Source: an uncultured Eubacteriales bacterium
Lineage (GTDB): Bacteria > Bacillota > Clostridia > Oscillospirales > CAG-272
Reading direction: 5' to 3'
DNA: 64,000 bases
Assembly: GCA_934525675.1 (NCBI GenBank)
Contig: CAKSZH010000008.1
Location: 35,658-99,657 of the forward strand
Positions within the stretch are counted from its first letter, which is position 1. Every line of letters begins with the position of its first letter. Made by a program: the position numbers and the translations under genes. The notes beneath the pieces were generated by a model that searched no databases, was not told the DNA's origin, and saw nothing but the letters and a program-made list of their open reading frames with translations. Of this stretch, positions 25,085 to 32,415 are shown one piece after another.

Positions 25085-26308
25085 TCACACGATCTGGAAA
25101 ATATAGAATTTCAGATAGTCCGTCTCCGGCACATTCCAGAGAATCGGGTGATCCGGTGCCTGCTGACGCGCTTCGATCTGGCGGAGCGACACGCCCGCAT
25201 CTTCGGCGGCGTTGTGCAACATCTGCTTGAAATAAGTTTCGGTCATGAAGTGGGAGCAGGAGCAGGTCGCCAGGTACCCGCCGCGCGGGAGCAGTTTCAT
25301 GGCAAGATAATTGATCTCCCGGTAGCCTTTGATCGCGTTGCGGAGCGTATCGCGGCTCTTGGTGAAGGCGGGAGGGTCGAGAATGATGAAGTCGTAGTCG
25401 GACTTCTTTTCTTTTTGCAGAACCGAGAGCAGGTCAAACACGTCCGCGATCAAAAAATCCATGCGGCCGTCCAGTCCGTTTTCTTTTGCGTTGCGCTTTG
25501 CCATGGCAATCGCATCGGCGGAAATATCGACCGAGGTGACGTGCAAGGCACCCGCCGCGGCGGCGTTCAGTCCGAACGAGCCTGTGTGGGTGAAGCAGTC
25601 CAGCACCCGCTTGCCCCGGGCGATCTGCCGGATGGCGCGGCGGTTATACTTTTGGTCGAGGAAGAATCCCGTCTTTTGCCCGTTCACCACGTCCACGAAA
25701 TAACGGATGCCGTTTTCCGTGATGGTCACTTCGCCGCTTTCCGGATCCGGCAGTCCCGGAAGCGGAAAGAAGCCGCATCCGGTTTCCATGCCCTCCAGTT
25801 TGCGGATGGGGGAATCGTTGCGCTCGTAGATCCCGTCGATTTCCTCGCCCATTTCGCGCAGGATACGGACAAGGGCGGGGAAGAGCATCTCCTTGATTTT
25901 TTCGATACCGAGAGACAGCACCTCGGCGACGAGGATGTTTTCGAACCGATCGACCGTCAGCCCGGGAAACTGGTCCGCCTCGCCGAAAATCAGCCTGCAG
26001 CACCGGAAATCCGTGTCGCCCATGACGGTTTTGCGGTACGCAACCGCGTAGGACAGGCGGCGCTCCCAGAATTTTTCGTCAAAGGTGTCGTTGGTGTTCT
26101 TGGAAATGATCCGCACGCGGATCTTGGAGTGACTGTTGTAAAAGCCGGTGCCGAGGTATTTTCCCTTACCGGAAAACACGTCCGCGAGTGTGCCGTTCTC
26201 CGGCGTCCCCTCCGCGGCAGTGATTTCATCGCCGTATACCCAGACGTGTCCGCCGCGGAGCAACTTCTCTGCCTTTTCCGTGACCGTCAGCTTCGGATAA
26301 TTTCTCAT
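25085..26308 (-). CDS. Class I SAM-dependent RlmI-like rRNA cytosine methyltransferase
   Basis: 407 residues. An N-terminal PUA domain (residues 1-75, GHVWVYGDEI) is followed by a middle domain and a Rossmann methyltransferase domain with VLDCFTHTGSFGLNAA (SAM binding), DFIILDPPAFTKS (catalytic DPPxF) and GYLATCSCSHFM. RlmI methylates C1962 of 23S rRNA (E. coli numbering); the family has close relatives, so the target is by homology only. GGGAGGAAAC precedes the ATG at 26308, and a consensus promoter lies 65-90 bp upstream. Confidence 0.9.
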   Translation of the reverse strand: MRNYPKLTVTEKAEKLLRGGHVWVYGDEITAAEGTPENGTLADVFSGKGKYLGTGFYNSHSKIRVRIISKNTNDTFDEKFWERRLSYAVAYRKTVMGDTDFRCCRLIFGEADQFPGLTVDRFENILVAEVLSLGIEKIKEMLFPALVRILREMGEEIDGIYERNDSPIRKLEGMETGCGFFPLPGLPDPESGEVTITENGIRYFVDVVNGQKTGFFLDQKYNRRAIRQIARGKRVLDCFTHTGSFGLNAAAAGALHVTSVDISADAIAMAKRNAKENGLDGRMDFLIADVFDLLSVLQKEKKSDYDFIILDPPAFTKSRDTLRNAIKGYREINYLAMKLLPRGGYLATCSCSHFMTETYFKQMLHNAAEDAGVSLRQIEARQQAPDHPILWNVPETDYLKFYIFQIV

Positions 26309-26370
26309 GTTTCCTCCCGATCGGCGGCAGTAAGCCGCCCCGATTGATGGATCTTTGTCTCATTCGCCCT

Positions 26371-26399
26371 ATTATAGCATATTGCTCTCCCCTTGGCAA
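26371..26399 (-). promoter_or_regulatory. Sigma-A promoter for the rRNA methyltransferase gene
   Basis: On the minus strand TTGCCA and TATAAT are separated by 17 bp. Confidence 0.7.
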
Positions 26400-26890
26400 G
26401 CAGTGCGACGGATTTCGAGCGCAAAACACGAGCCGACACCGGTTTCGGGCGGCGGAAATGCCGCTTGGGGTACCCGAGGGCCGGATTTTGGCGGATGTTT
26501 GCAGAAAAGGAGCGGAATGTTTACAATTTGTGCATGTTGTATATTTGTAGAAAAATCCGCCGCGAAATTGTGCAGACTCAACAATAATTGTAACAAAAAA
26601 TCTGCCGGCGATCACGCCCCCGTCACGCAAAAGCAGGAAAACGATATTTACATCCAGAAAATACCGCCGTTTTTGCCCCGAATCCGACTGTCATTTTCAC
26701 CAAAAACAGCCCGTTTTTCGCCCATCTACACATTTTAACCGTAAATTTCATTTACATCTCCCGAAATCCGCGTGAACGGGCAGGCGGAACCGCAAAAAAC
26801 AGGCGTTCCCGGAAGCGGGGAAATGCACGAAAAAGTTCACGGTTTGTTTTCATTGGCCGTTTTTCATCATACCCTCCGGCACCGTCTCTT
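26400..26890. other. Long intergenic stretch without a gene
   Basis: About 490 bp, AT-richer than the surroundings and rich in AAA and TTT runs. Short frames exist but none has a ribosome-binding site or domain. It separates two divergent promoters. Confidence 0.5.
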
Positions 26891-26893
26891 TTC

Positions 26894-26922
26894 TTGACAA
26901 TTTGTCGATATTATGGTATGAT
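26894..26922 (+). promoter_or_regulatory. Strong sigma-A promoter of the sugar-uptake operon
   Basis: Perfect TTGACA, 17 bp, TATGAT. It lies 187 bp upstream of the first gene, leaving an untranslated leader of about 180 bases. Confidence 0.8.
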
Positions 26923-26983
26923 ATTTCTATCAATTTGGGCATTTTGTAACGTGAATTCCCGGAGCGGACGTTCACGGGTCGGT

Positions 26984-27013
26984 CTGCGGCTGCCGTCAGT
27001 ACGGCAGCCGCAG
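26984..27013 (+). promoter_or_regulatory. Leader hairpin in the sugar operon
   Basis: CTGCGGCTGCCGT-cagt-ACGGCAGCCGCAG, a perfect 13-bp stem in the 5' leader. No T run follows, so it is not an intrinsic terminator; a stabilising or regulatory RNA element is possible. Confidence 0.55.
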
Positions 27014-27108
27014 TATTCTGCCGGTATCCCGGTGCGGCTGTTTCCGACGCGATTGCCCGCGGGCGGTGTGTTTCCGTGCCGCTTCCAAAACAAGCAGGAG
27101 GAAAACTG

Positions 27109-30100
27109 ATGAAGAGATCCAGAATTCAGAGAGCGCTGGCGCTGATCCTCACCCTGACTTTTCTGATCGGAGGTTCCGCGACCGCGGTCCACGCGGCGGA
27201 CGCGTCCGAAAAGAATCCGACGGTGACAGACAAGACCATCAAGGATTATGAGGCGCAGCTCAATACCGACACGTACAGCGCTTACCTTGCCGCACGCAAG
27301 GATAAATACGGTAAGCCTGCCGAGGAGATCCTCGTTGATGCCGCAGAGGCATTGAATCCGGGAAAGACGGATTCGGAGTACGAGATCACCGATAAATACG
27401 GAAGAAACGGCGTTTACACGCCGGAGACCGGCACCACCTCCTGGACCTTCCGTGTTCCGGAGTCCGGCTGGTACAGCATTACCATTGAATATTACCCCGT
27501 CGAGGGCAAGAACACCGCCATTGAGCGTGAGTTCTACATCAACGGCGAGGTCCCGTTCGACGGAGCATATTCGCTGTCCTTCCCGAAGGTGTACGATTTT
27601 GTATACAAAAATGCCGCATACCGTATCACCGACAAGACCAAGACCGCCGCGGAGCTGCTCTCCCGCGCGGAGGAGCTTGGGCTGACGGCGAATACGGAAA
27701 ACCGCACCGACGGCACCTATGTTGTGTTTGAAATGCCCGAGTACTGGACGGAAGCCCGCCGGCAGTTCCTCTCGGAGGAGCTGGGACTCCGCTTCTTCCA
27801 GACGGATACCGAGGGCAATGAGATCCGCCCGACCAGCGCCCAGACACCGCGCTGGAGCGAATACTCCCTGCACGATTCTTCCGGATATTCCGCAGAGAAC
27901 TTCATGTTTGCCCTGGACGAGGGCGACGTGACCATCTCTCTTGCCGGCGTCAATGAGGCGCTTGTGATTTCCTCCTTCCGTCTGACCCCGTACGGAAGTT
28001 ACATCAGCTACGCGGATTACCTTGAAAAATACAAGGATGAGAAGCAGGGAACGAGCGTGGTGAAGCTGGAGTCGGAATATGCCTCCTCCACCTCCTCCAA
28101 CACCGTTTATGCGGTCGAGGACCGCACGAGTGCCGCAACTTCTCCCGCTGACCCGTCGAGAACGCTTCTCAATACCATCGGCGGTGAGCAGTGGCAGAAT
28201 GCGGGACAGTTCATCACCTATAAGTTCCGCGTGGACAACAGCGGACTTTACAACATCGACGCCCGTTACCGCCAGAACACGCTGGAAGGTCTTTATGTCT
28301 GCCGTAACCTTTACATATACAGCGACGGACTGGAAGAGGGTGCAAAGGGATACTACAACGGAATTCCGTTTGCCGAAGCGACCGAGCTGCGCTTCAGGTA
28401 CGACAGCACATGGCAGACCGGTCATCTGTCGAACGGGACCGACGCTCTTCAGTTTTACTTTGAGGCAGGCGTGACCTACACGATCCGCCTGGAGGTGACG
28501 CTCGGCTCCATGAGCGAGATCATCCGGAGCATGGAGGCGGCGCTGACCGCTCTTGACGCGGATTACCTGACCATCCTCAAACTGACCGGACCCAGCCCCG
28601 ATACCTACCGTGACTACGGTTTCGCACGTCTGATCCCCTCGACGCTGATCGATATGTATAATCAGATGGAAGTGCTCGAGAATGCGGCAAAACAGTTCCG
28701 CGCACTCGCAGGAACCTCCACTGCCAATATCGCAACGCTTGAAACTATTGCAAACCTCATCCGCACCATGGTCTCCGACCCCGAAAACGAGGTCGCGAAG
28801 AACCTTGACAGCCTCAAGTCCAACCTTGGTACGCTCGGTACTTTTATCGGTGACGCGAAAACCCAGCCGCTTCAGCTGGATTACCTGATCGTGCAGGGTA
28901 ACGACAAAGCGTTGCCGCGCGCAGAGGAGAACTTCTTCCGCAATTTCCTGCATGAATTCCTCAGCTTCTTCTGGAGCTTCTTCCGTGATTACAACCAGAT
29001 GGGAAGCATGGTGAAAGGCGGTCAGAACGACACCATTGAGGCGTGGGTGGCATACGGCCGCGACCAGTCTCAGGTCATCCGGAACCTGATTACCAACGAT
29101 TTCACTCCTGTTTACAACCTGCCCGTCGCACTCAAACTGGTCACGGCAAGCACCCTGCTTCCGTCCATCCTGGCGCAGGCGGGACCGGATGTTTACCTCG
29201 GTCTTGCACAGGCGGACGTCATCAACTATGCAGTCCGCGGCGCACTGATCCCGATCGAAAACATGTCCGGCTTTGACGACGCTCTGAAGGATTTCAATGA
29301 CGCGGCGATGCTGACGATCGGAATCGAAGACTCCGCCGGGCAGATGCATTACTACGGACTTCCCGAGACCGAATCCTTCTACATGATGTTTGTCCGTCTG
29401 GACATTCTCTCCAGCATCGGCGTGGAAATTCCCAAGACGTGGGATGACATTTACGCCGCGCTTCCCGTGCTCGGTTACAACAACATGGAGCTTGGTATGA
29501 CGGCTTCGACGCTCGGACTTTCCCAGGCGACGGACTACAAGTTCCTGCTCTACCAGAACGGCGGTGAGCTGTATGCCGACGGCGGCATGCGGATCAATCT
29601 GGATTCCCCGAAGGCGCTGTCCGCTTTTGAGACCATGTGCGACTTCTACACCGCTTACTCCTGCCCTTACGCATACGACGCGGCAAACCGTTTCCGTTCG
29701 GGCGAAATGCCGATCGTCATTGCCCCCTATACCGAGATGTATAATAAATTGAAGGTTTTTGCAACCGAAATTGAGGGACTCTGGGCAATGGTTCCCCTGC
29801 CGGGCACCGTGGACAAGGACGGCAACATCAATAACTGCTCTATCGCATCGACCACCGCGGTGGTCATGGTCAAGGGCGTTGCAGAGGAGCGGAAGGAATC
29901 CGCGTGGAACTTCATGAAGTGGTACACCGGTGCCGACTGCCAGATTGCATATTCCTACGGCATGGCGGCTGTCCTCGGTGAGTCCGGCAAGCAGCCGACC
30001 GCAAACCGTACCGCGCTTGCGAGCCTGCCCTGGACGACCGATGAGTACAAAGAAGTCGCCAAGCAGTACGAAAATCTGGCGGCAATCCCGAACTACCCCG

Positions 30101-30501
30101 GTTCCTATTACCTCGACCGTTACGTCAACTTCGCATTCCTCTCCGCGTACAACAGCGGCGCGGATGCAAGAAGCGCAATTCTTTCCTATATTAATACTAT
30201 CAATACCGAGATCCGCAGAAAGCGCGAAGAGTTCGGACTCGAAACGCTGGAAATCGGTCAGACGCTCGCCGAAAAGCGCATGGGACAGGCGGAGGATCTG
30301 ATGGATGAGCTGAACGGCTCCGCATATACGGGTCTCGTGTCCGCGGCAAAGTACGCGATTGATAACAACAACATCAAGCTGCTTGGCGAATCCGCCGCCG
30401 CTTTCCTTGCGGCTGCCGAAAAGGGCGGCTCGGATGCAGACCGGCTGAAACAGATCTCCGTATATCTGACGCAGGCGGCAGAAGCCCTGAGTAAATACTG
30501 A
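27109..30501 (+). CDS. Extracellular solute-binding protein with N-terminal carbohydrate-binding-like half
   Basis: 1130 residues, more than twice the normal solute-binding protein. A signal peptide (residues 1-30, ALALILTLTFLIGGSATAVH) lacks a lipobox cysteine. The N-terminal half has two related beta-rich segments near residues 109 and 365 (TTSWTFRVPESGWYSITIEY and FITYKFRVDNSGLYNIDARY), which look like carbohydrate-binding modules. The C-terminal half, from about residue 590, is a type-1 sugar-binding protein (GPDVYLGLAQADVINYAVRG, YGLPETESFYMMFVRLDIL, IPKTWDDIYAALPVLGY). An extra helical tail (about 1000-1130) follows. ATG 27109 follows AGGAGGAA. It starts the operon; with no lipobox, its retention at the cell surface is unexplained. 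Confidence 0.85.
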   Translation: MKRSRIQRALALILTLTFLIGGSATAVHAADASEKNPTVTDKTIKDYEAQLNTDTYSAYLAARKDKYGKPAEEILVDAAEALNPGKTDSEYEITDKYGRNGVYTPETGTTSWTFRVPESGWYSITIEYYPVEGKNTAIEREFYINGEVPFDGAYSLSFPKVYDFVYKNAAYRITDKTKTAAELLSRAEELGLTANTENRTDGTYVVFEMPEYWTEARRQFLSEELGLRFFQTDTEGNEIRPTSAQTPRWSEYSLHDSSGYSAENFMFALDEGDVTISLAGVNEALVISSFRLTPYGSYISYADYLEKYKDEKQGTSVVKLESEYASSTSSNTVYAVEDRTSAATSPADPSRTLLNTIGGEQWQNAGQFITYKFRVDNSGLYNIDARYRQNTLEGLYVCRNLYIYSDGLEEGAKGYYNGIPFAEATELRFRYDSTWQTGHLSNGTDALQFYFEAGVTYTIRLEVTLGSMSEIIRSMEAALTALDADYLTILKLTGPSPDTYRDYGFARLIPSTLIDMYNQMEVLENAAKQFRALAGTSTANIATLETIANLIRTMVSDPENEVAKNLDSLKSNLGTLGTFIGDAKTQPLQLDYLIVQGNDKALPRAEENFFRNFLHEFLSFFWSFFRDYNQMGSMVKGGQNDTIEAWVAYGRDQSQVIRNLITNDFTPVYNLPVALKLVTASTLLPSILAQAGPDVYLGLAQADVINYAVRGALIPIENMSGFDDALKDFNDAAMLTIGIEDSAGQMHYYGLPETESFYMMFVRLDILSSIGVEIPKTWDDIYAALPVLGYNNMELGMTASTLGLSQATDYKFLLYQNGGELYADGGMRINLDSPKALSAFETMCDFYTAYSCPYAYDAANRFRSGEMPIVIAPYTEMYNKLKVFATEIEGLWAMVPLPGTVDKDGNINNCSIASTTAVVMVKGVAEERKESAWNFMKWYTGADCQIAYSYGMAAVLGESGKQPTANRTALASLPWTTDEYKEVAKQYENLAAIPNYPGSYYLDRYVNFAFLSAYNSGADARSAILSYINTINTEIRRKREEFGLETLEIGQTLAEKRMGQAEDLMDELNGSAYTGLVSAAKYAIDNNNIKLLGESAAAFLAAAEKGGSDADRLKQISVYLTQAAEALSKY

Positions 30502-30514
30502 GGAGGCAAAGACA

Positions 30515-30577
30515 GTGAACAATCTGATAGCTGCAAAAGCTTCCGCCCGCCGCGCGGCAGAAAGGACGGGTGACTGA
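30515..30577 (+). CDS. Possible 20-residue leader ORF before the first permease
   Basis: GTG at 30515 sits seven bases after a strong AGGAGG and opens a frame of 20 codons (starting MNNLIAAKASARRAAERTGD) ending TGA at 30575-30577. The permease ATG lies two codons downstream in the same frame. The strong ribosome-binding site belongs to this ORF, while the permease itself has only a weak one, so termination-reinitiation may drive permease translation. Alternatively it is an N-terminal extension cut by a recent nonsense change. Confidence 0.45.
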   Translation: MNNLIAAKASARRAAERTGD

Positions 30578-30583
30578 TTCGAT

Positions 30584-31528
30584 ATGGAAAAAGTACAGAA
30601 AAAGCGAGCTGTCCAGAGAAGCGAAATGAGCCGTGCCGCATGGACGTGGAAGGAAATGAAGCGCAACTGGGTCGCGTATCTGATGATCCTGCCTTATGTC
30701 GCCATTTTCACCCTGTTTACGGTGGTGCCGGTCATCTTCTCCATCATCTTCAGCTTTACCAACTTCAACATGCTGGAGATGCCGGATTTCATCTGGTTTG
30801 AAAACTACCTCAACCTGTTCTTCAAGGACGACATTTTCCTGATCGCCTGTAAGAACACCCTGATCTTCGCGGGCGTCGTCGGACCGACTTCCTATTTCCT
30901 GTCGCTCATCGTGGCATGGTTCATCAATGAGCTGGCTCCCAAGGTCCGCGCGATCGTCACCCTGATCTTCTACGCGCCGTCCATTTCCGGTTCCGCGTAC
31001 CTGATCTGGGCAACCCTCTTCTCCTCCGACTCCTACGGCTGGGTCAACTCCACCCTGATGTATCTGCGGATTATTGACGCACCGATCGCCTGGTTCCAGA
31101 ACGCATCCTACATCATGCCGCTTTGTATTGTCGTTGCGCTGTGGACCTCTCTCGGCACCTCCTTCCTCGCGTTCATCGCGGGCCTGCAGGGAATCGACAA
31201 GGCACAGTATGAGGCGGGCGCTGTGGACGGTATCCGCAACCGGTGGCAGGAACTCTGGCACATCACCCTTCCCAACATGAAAGGTCAGCTCATGTTCGGC
31301 GCGATCATGTCCATCACCGGTTCCTTCGGTTTCGGTGCGATTGTTACCGCGCTCTGCGGAATGCCTTCGACCGATTACGCAGGTCACACGATCATGCACC
31401 ATCTGGAGGACTACGCGAACAACCGCTATGAGATCGGTTACGCTTCGGCGATCGCCGTGGTGCTGTTCGCTGTCATGCTGTTCTCCAACTTCTTGGTCAA
31501 CAGACTTCTTGCAAAGGTAGGTGAGTGA
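30584..31528 (+). CDS. Sugar ABC transporter permease (CUT1 type), pair 1a
   Basis: 314 residues with six transmembrane helices (first YLMILPYVAIFTLFTVVPVI). The EAA loop is EAGAVDGIRNRWQELWHITL, the site that docks on the ATPase. It matches UgpA/MalF-type permeases of usual length. ATG 30584 has a poor ribosome-binding site; translation probably depends on the short upstream ORF. It overlaps the next permease by 8 bases, the normal MalF-MalG arrangement. No ATPase gene is present in the operon. Confidence 0.93.
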   Translation: MEKVQKKRAVQRSEMSRAAWTWKEMKRNWVAYLMILPYVAIFTLFTVVPVIFSIIFSFTNFNMLEMPDFIWFENYLNLFFKDDIFLIACKNTLIFAGVVGPTSYFLSLIVAWFINELAPKVRAIVTLIFYAPSISGSAYLIWATLFSSDSYGWVNSTLMYLRIIDAPIAWFQNASYIMPLCIVVALWTSLGTSFLAFIAGLQGIDKAQYEAGAVDGIRNRWQELWHITLPNMKGQLMFGAIMSITGSFGFGAIVTALCGMPSTDYAGHTIMHHLEDYANNRYEIGYASAIAVVLFAVMLFSNFLVNRLLAKVGE

Positions 31529-32405
31529 CGTGGCGAAGAAACTGAGAACAAGAAATCACAAGGTCGTCCTGTCACGTTCCTACGGCGGTGATGCTTTCAT
31601 CACGGTCCTGCTCGTCATCCTCGGCGCATTCATGTTCCTGCCGATGCTTTACACCATCATGCAGTCACTCAAGCCGCTGGATGAACTTTTCCGTTATCCT
31701 CCCCGCTTTTATGTGACCAACCCGACACTTTCCAACTTCACGGATCTGTTCACGTTGCTCAATCAGTCGTGGGTGCCGTTCTCCCGTTACATTTTCAACA
31801 CGGTGTTCACCACGTTTGTCGGGACTTTCGGGCATCTGTTCATCGCGTCGATCTGTGCGTACGCGCTGGCAAAGATCCAGTTCCCGGGCAGAAAGTTTGT
31901 GTTCAAGACCATCGAATTGTCTCTGATGTTCAACTCGACGGTTACCACGACCATGAGCTTTATCATCATGAAGTACCTCCACCTGATCGATTCCTACTGG
32001 GCAATCATCATTCCCGCGTGGGGCTCGACGCTCGGTCTGTACCTGATGAAAAACTTCATGGATTCTTCCATCACCGACTCGGTGCTGGAATCCGCGCGAC
32101 TTGACGGTGCAAGCGAACTCCGTACCTTCTGGGTTATCGCAATGCCGATGGTCAAGCCCGGCTGGCTGACCCTGATTGTGTACTGCTTCCAGTCGCTCTG
32201 GAACGCGGGTTCGTCCATCTTCATCTATTCCGAACAGTACAAATCGTTCAACTACGCCATTCAGCAGATCACCGCGGGCGGCATCAAGCGTTCCGGCGCA
32301 AGTGCCGCGGCAACGGTCGTTATGATGCTGGTGCCGATCATCATCTTTGTCATCACTCAGTCCAGTATCATTGAAACCATGGGCTCCAGCGGTATGAAGG
32401 ATTAA
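31521..32405 (+). CDS. Sugar ABC transporter permease (CUT1 type), pair 1b
   Basis: 294 residues, MalG/UgpE type. Start is GTG at 31521, overlapping the previous gene; another GTG at 31530 is possible. Six transmembrane helices and an EAA loop, ESARLDGASELRTFWVIAMP, are visible. AAAGGTAG in the end of the upstream gene serves as ribosome-binding site. The protein is slightly unusual in ending with SSGMKD rather than the common longer tail. With 30584 it forms a standard heterodimer for sugar passage. Confidence 0.93.
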   Translation: MSDVAKKLRTRNHKVVLSRSYGGDAFITVLLVILGAFMFLPMLYTIMQSLKPLDELFRYPPRFYVTNPTLSNFTDLFTLLNQSWVPFSRYIFNTVFTTFVGTFGHLFIASICAYALAKIQFPGRKFVFKTIELSLMFNSTVTTTMSFIIMKYLHLIDSYWAIIIPAWGSTLGLYLMKNFMDSSITDSVLESARLDGASELRTFWVIAMPMVKPGWLTLIVYCFQSLWNAGSSIFIYSEQYKSFNYAIQQITAGGIKRSGASAAATVVMMLVPIIIFVITQSSIIETMGSSGMKD

Positions 32406-32415
32406 GGAGGAAACA

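Noticed and set aside
26355..26738. 127-codon open frame in the gap before the sugar operon
   Set aside because: No ribosome-binding site, no recognisable domain, unusual composition, and it overlaps the divergent promoter of the rRNA methyltransferase gene.
30575..30577. TGA before the permease as a selenocysteine codon
   Set aside because: No SECIS-like structure is apparent, the permease family has no selenoprotein members, and the downstream ATG gives a full-length permease.
26911..30666. A 1251-codon open frame on the minus strand opposite the binding protein gene
   Set aside because: Low-complexity shadow; the plus-strand gene has recognisable domains and a strong start site.
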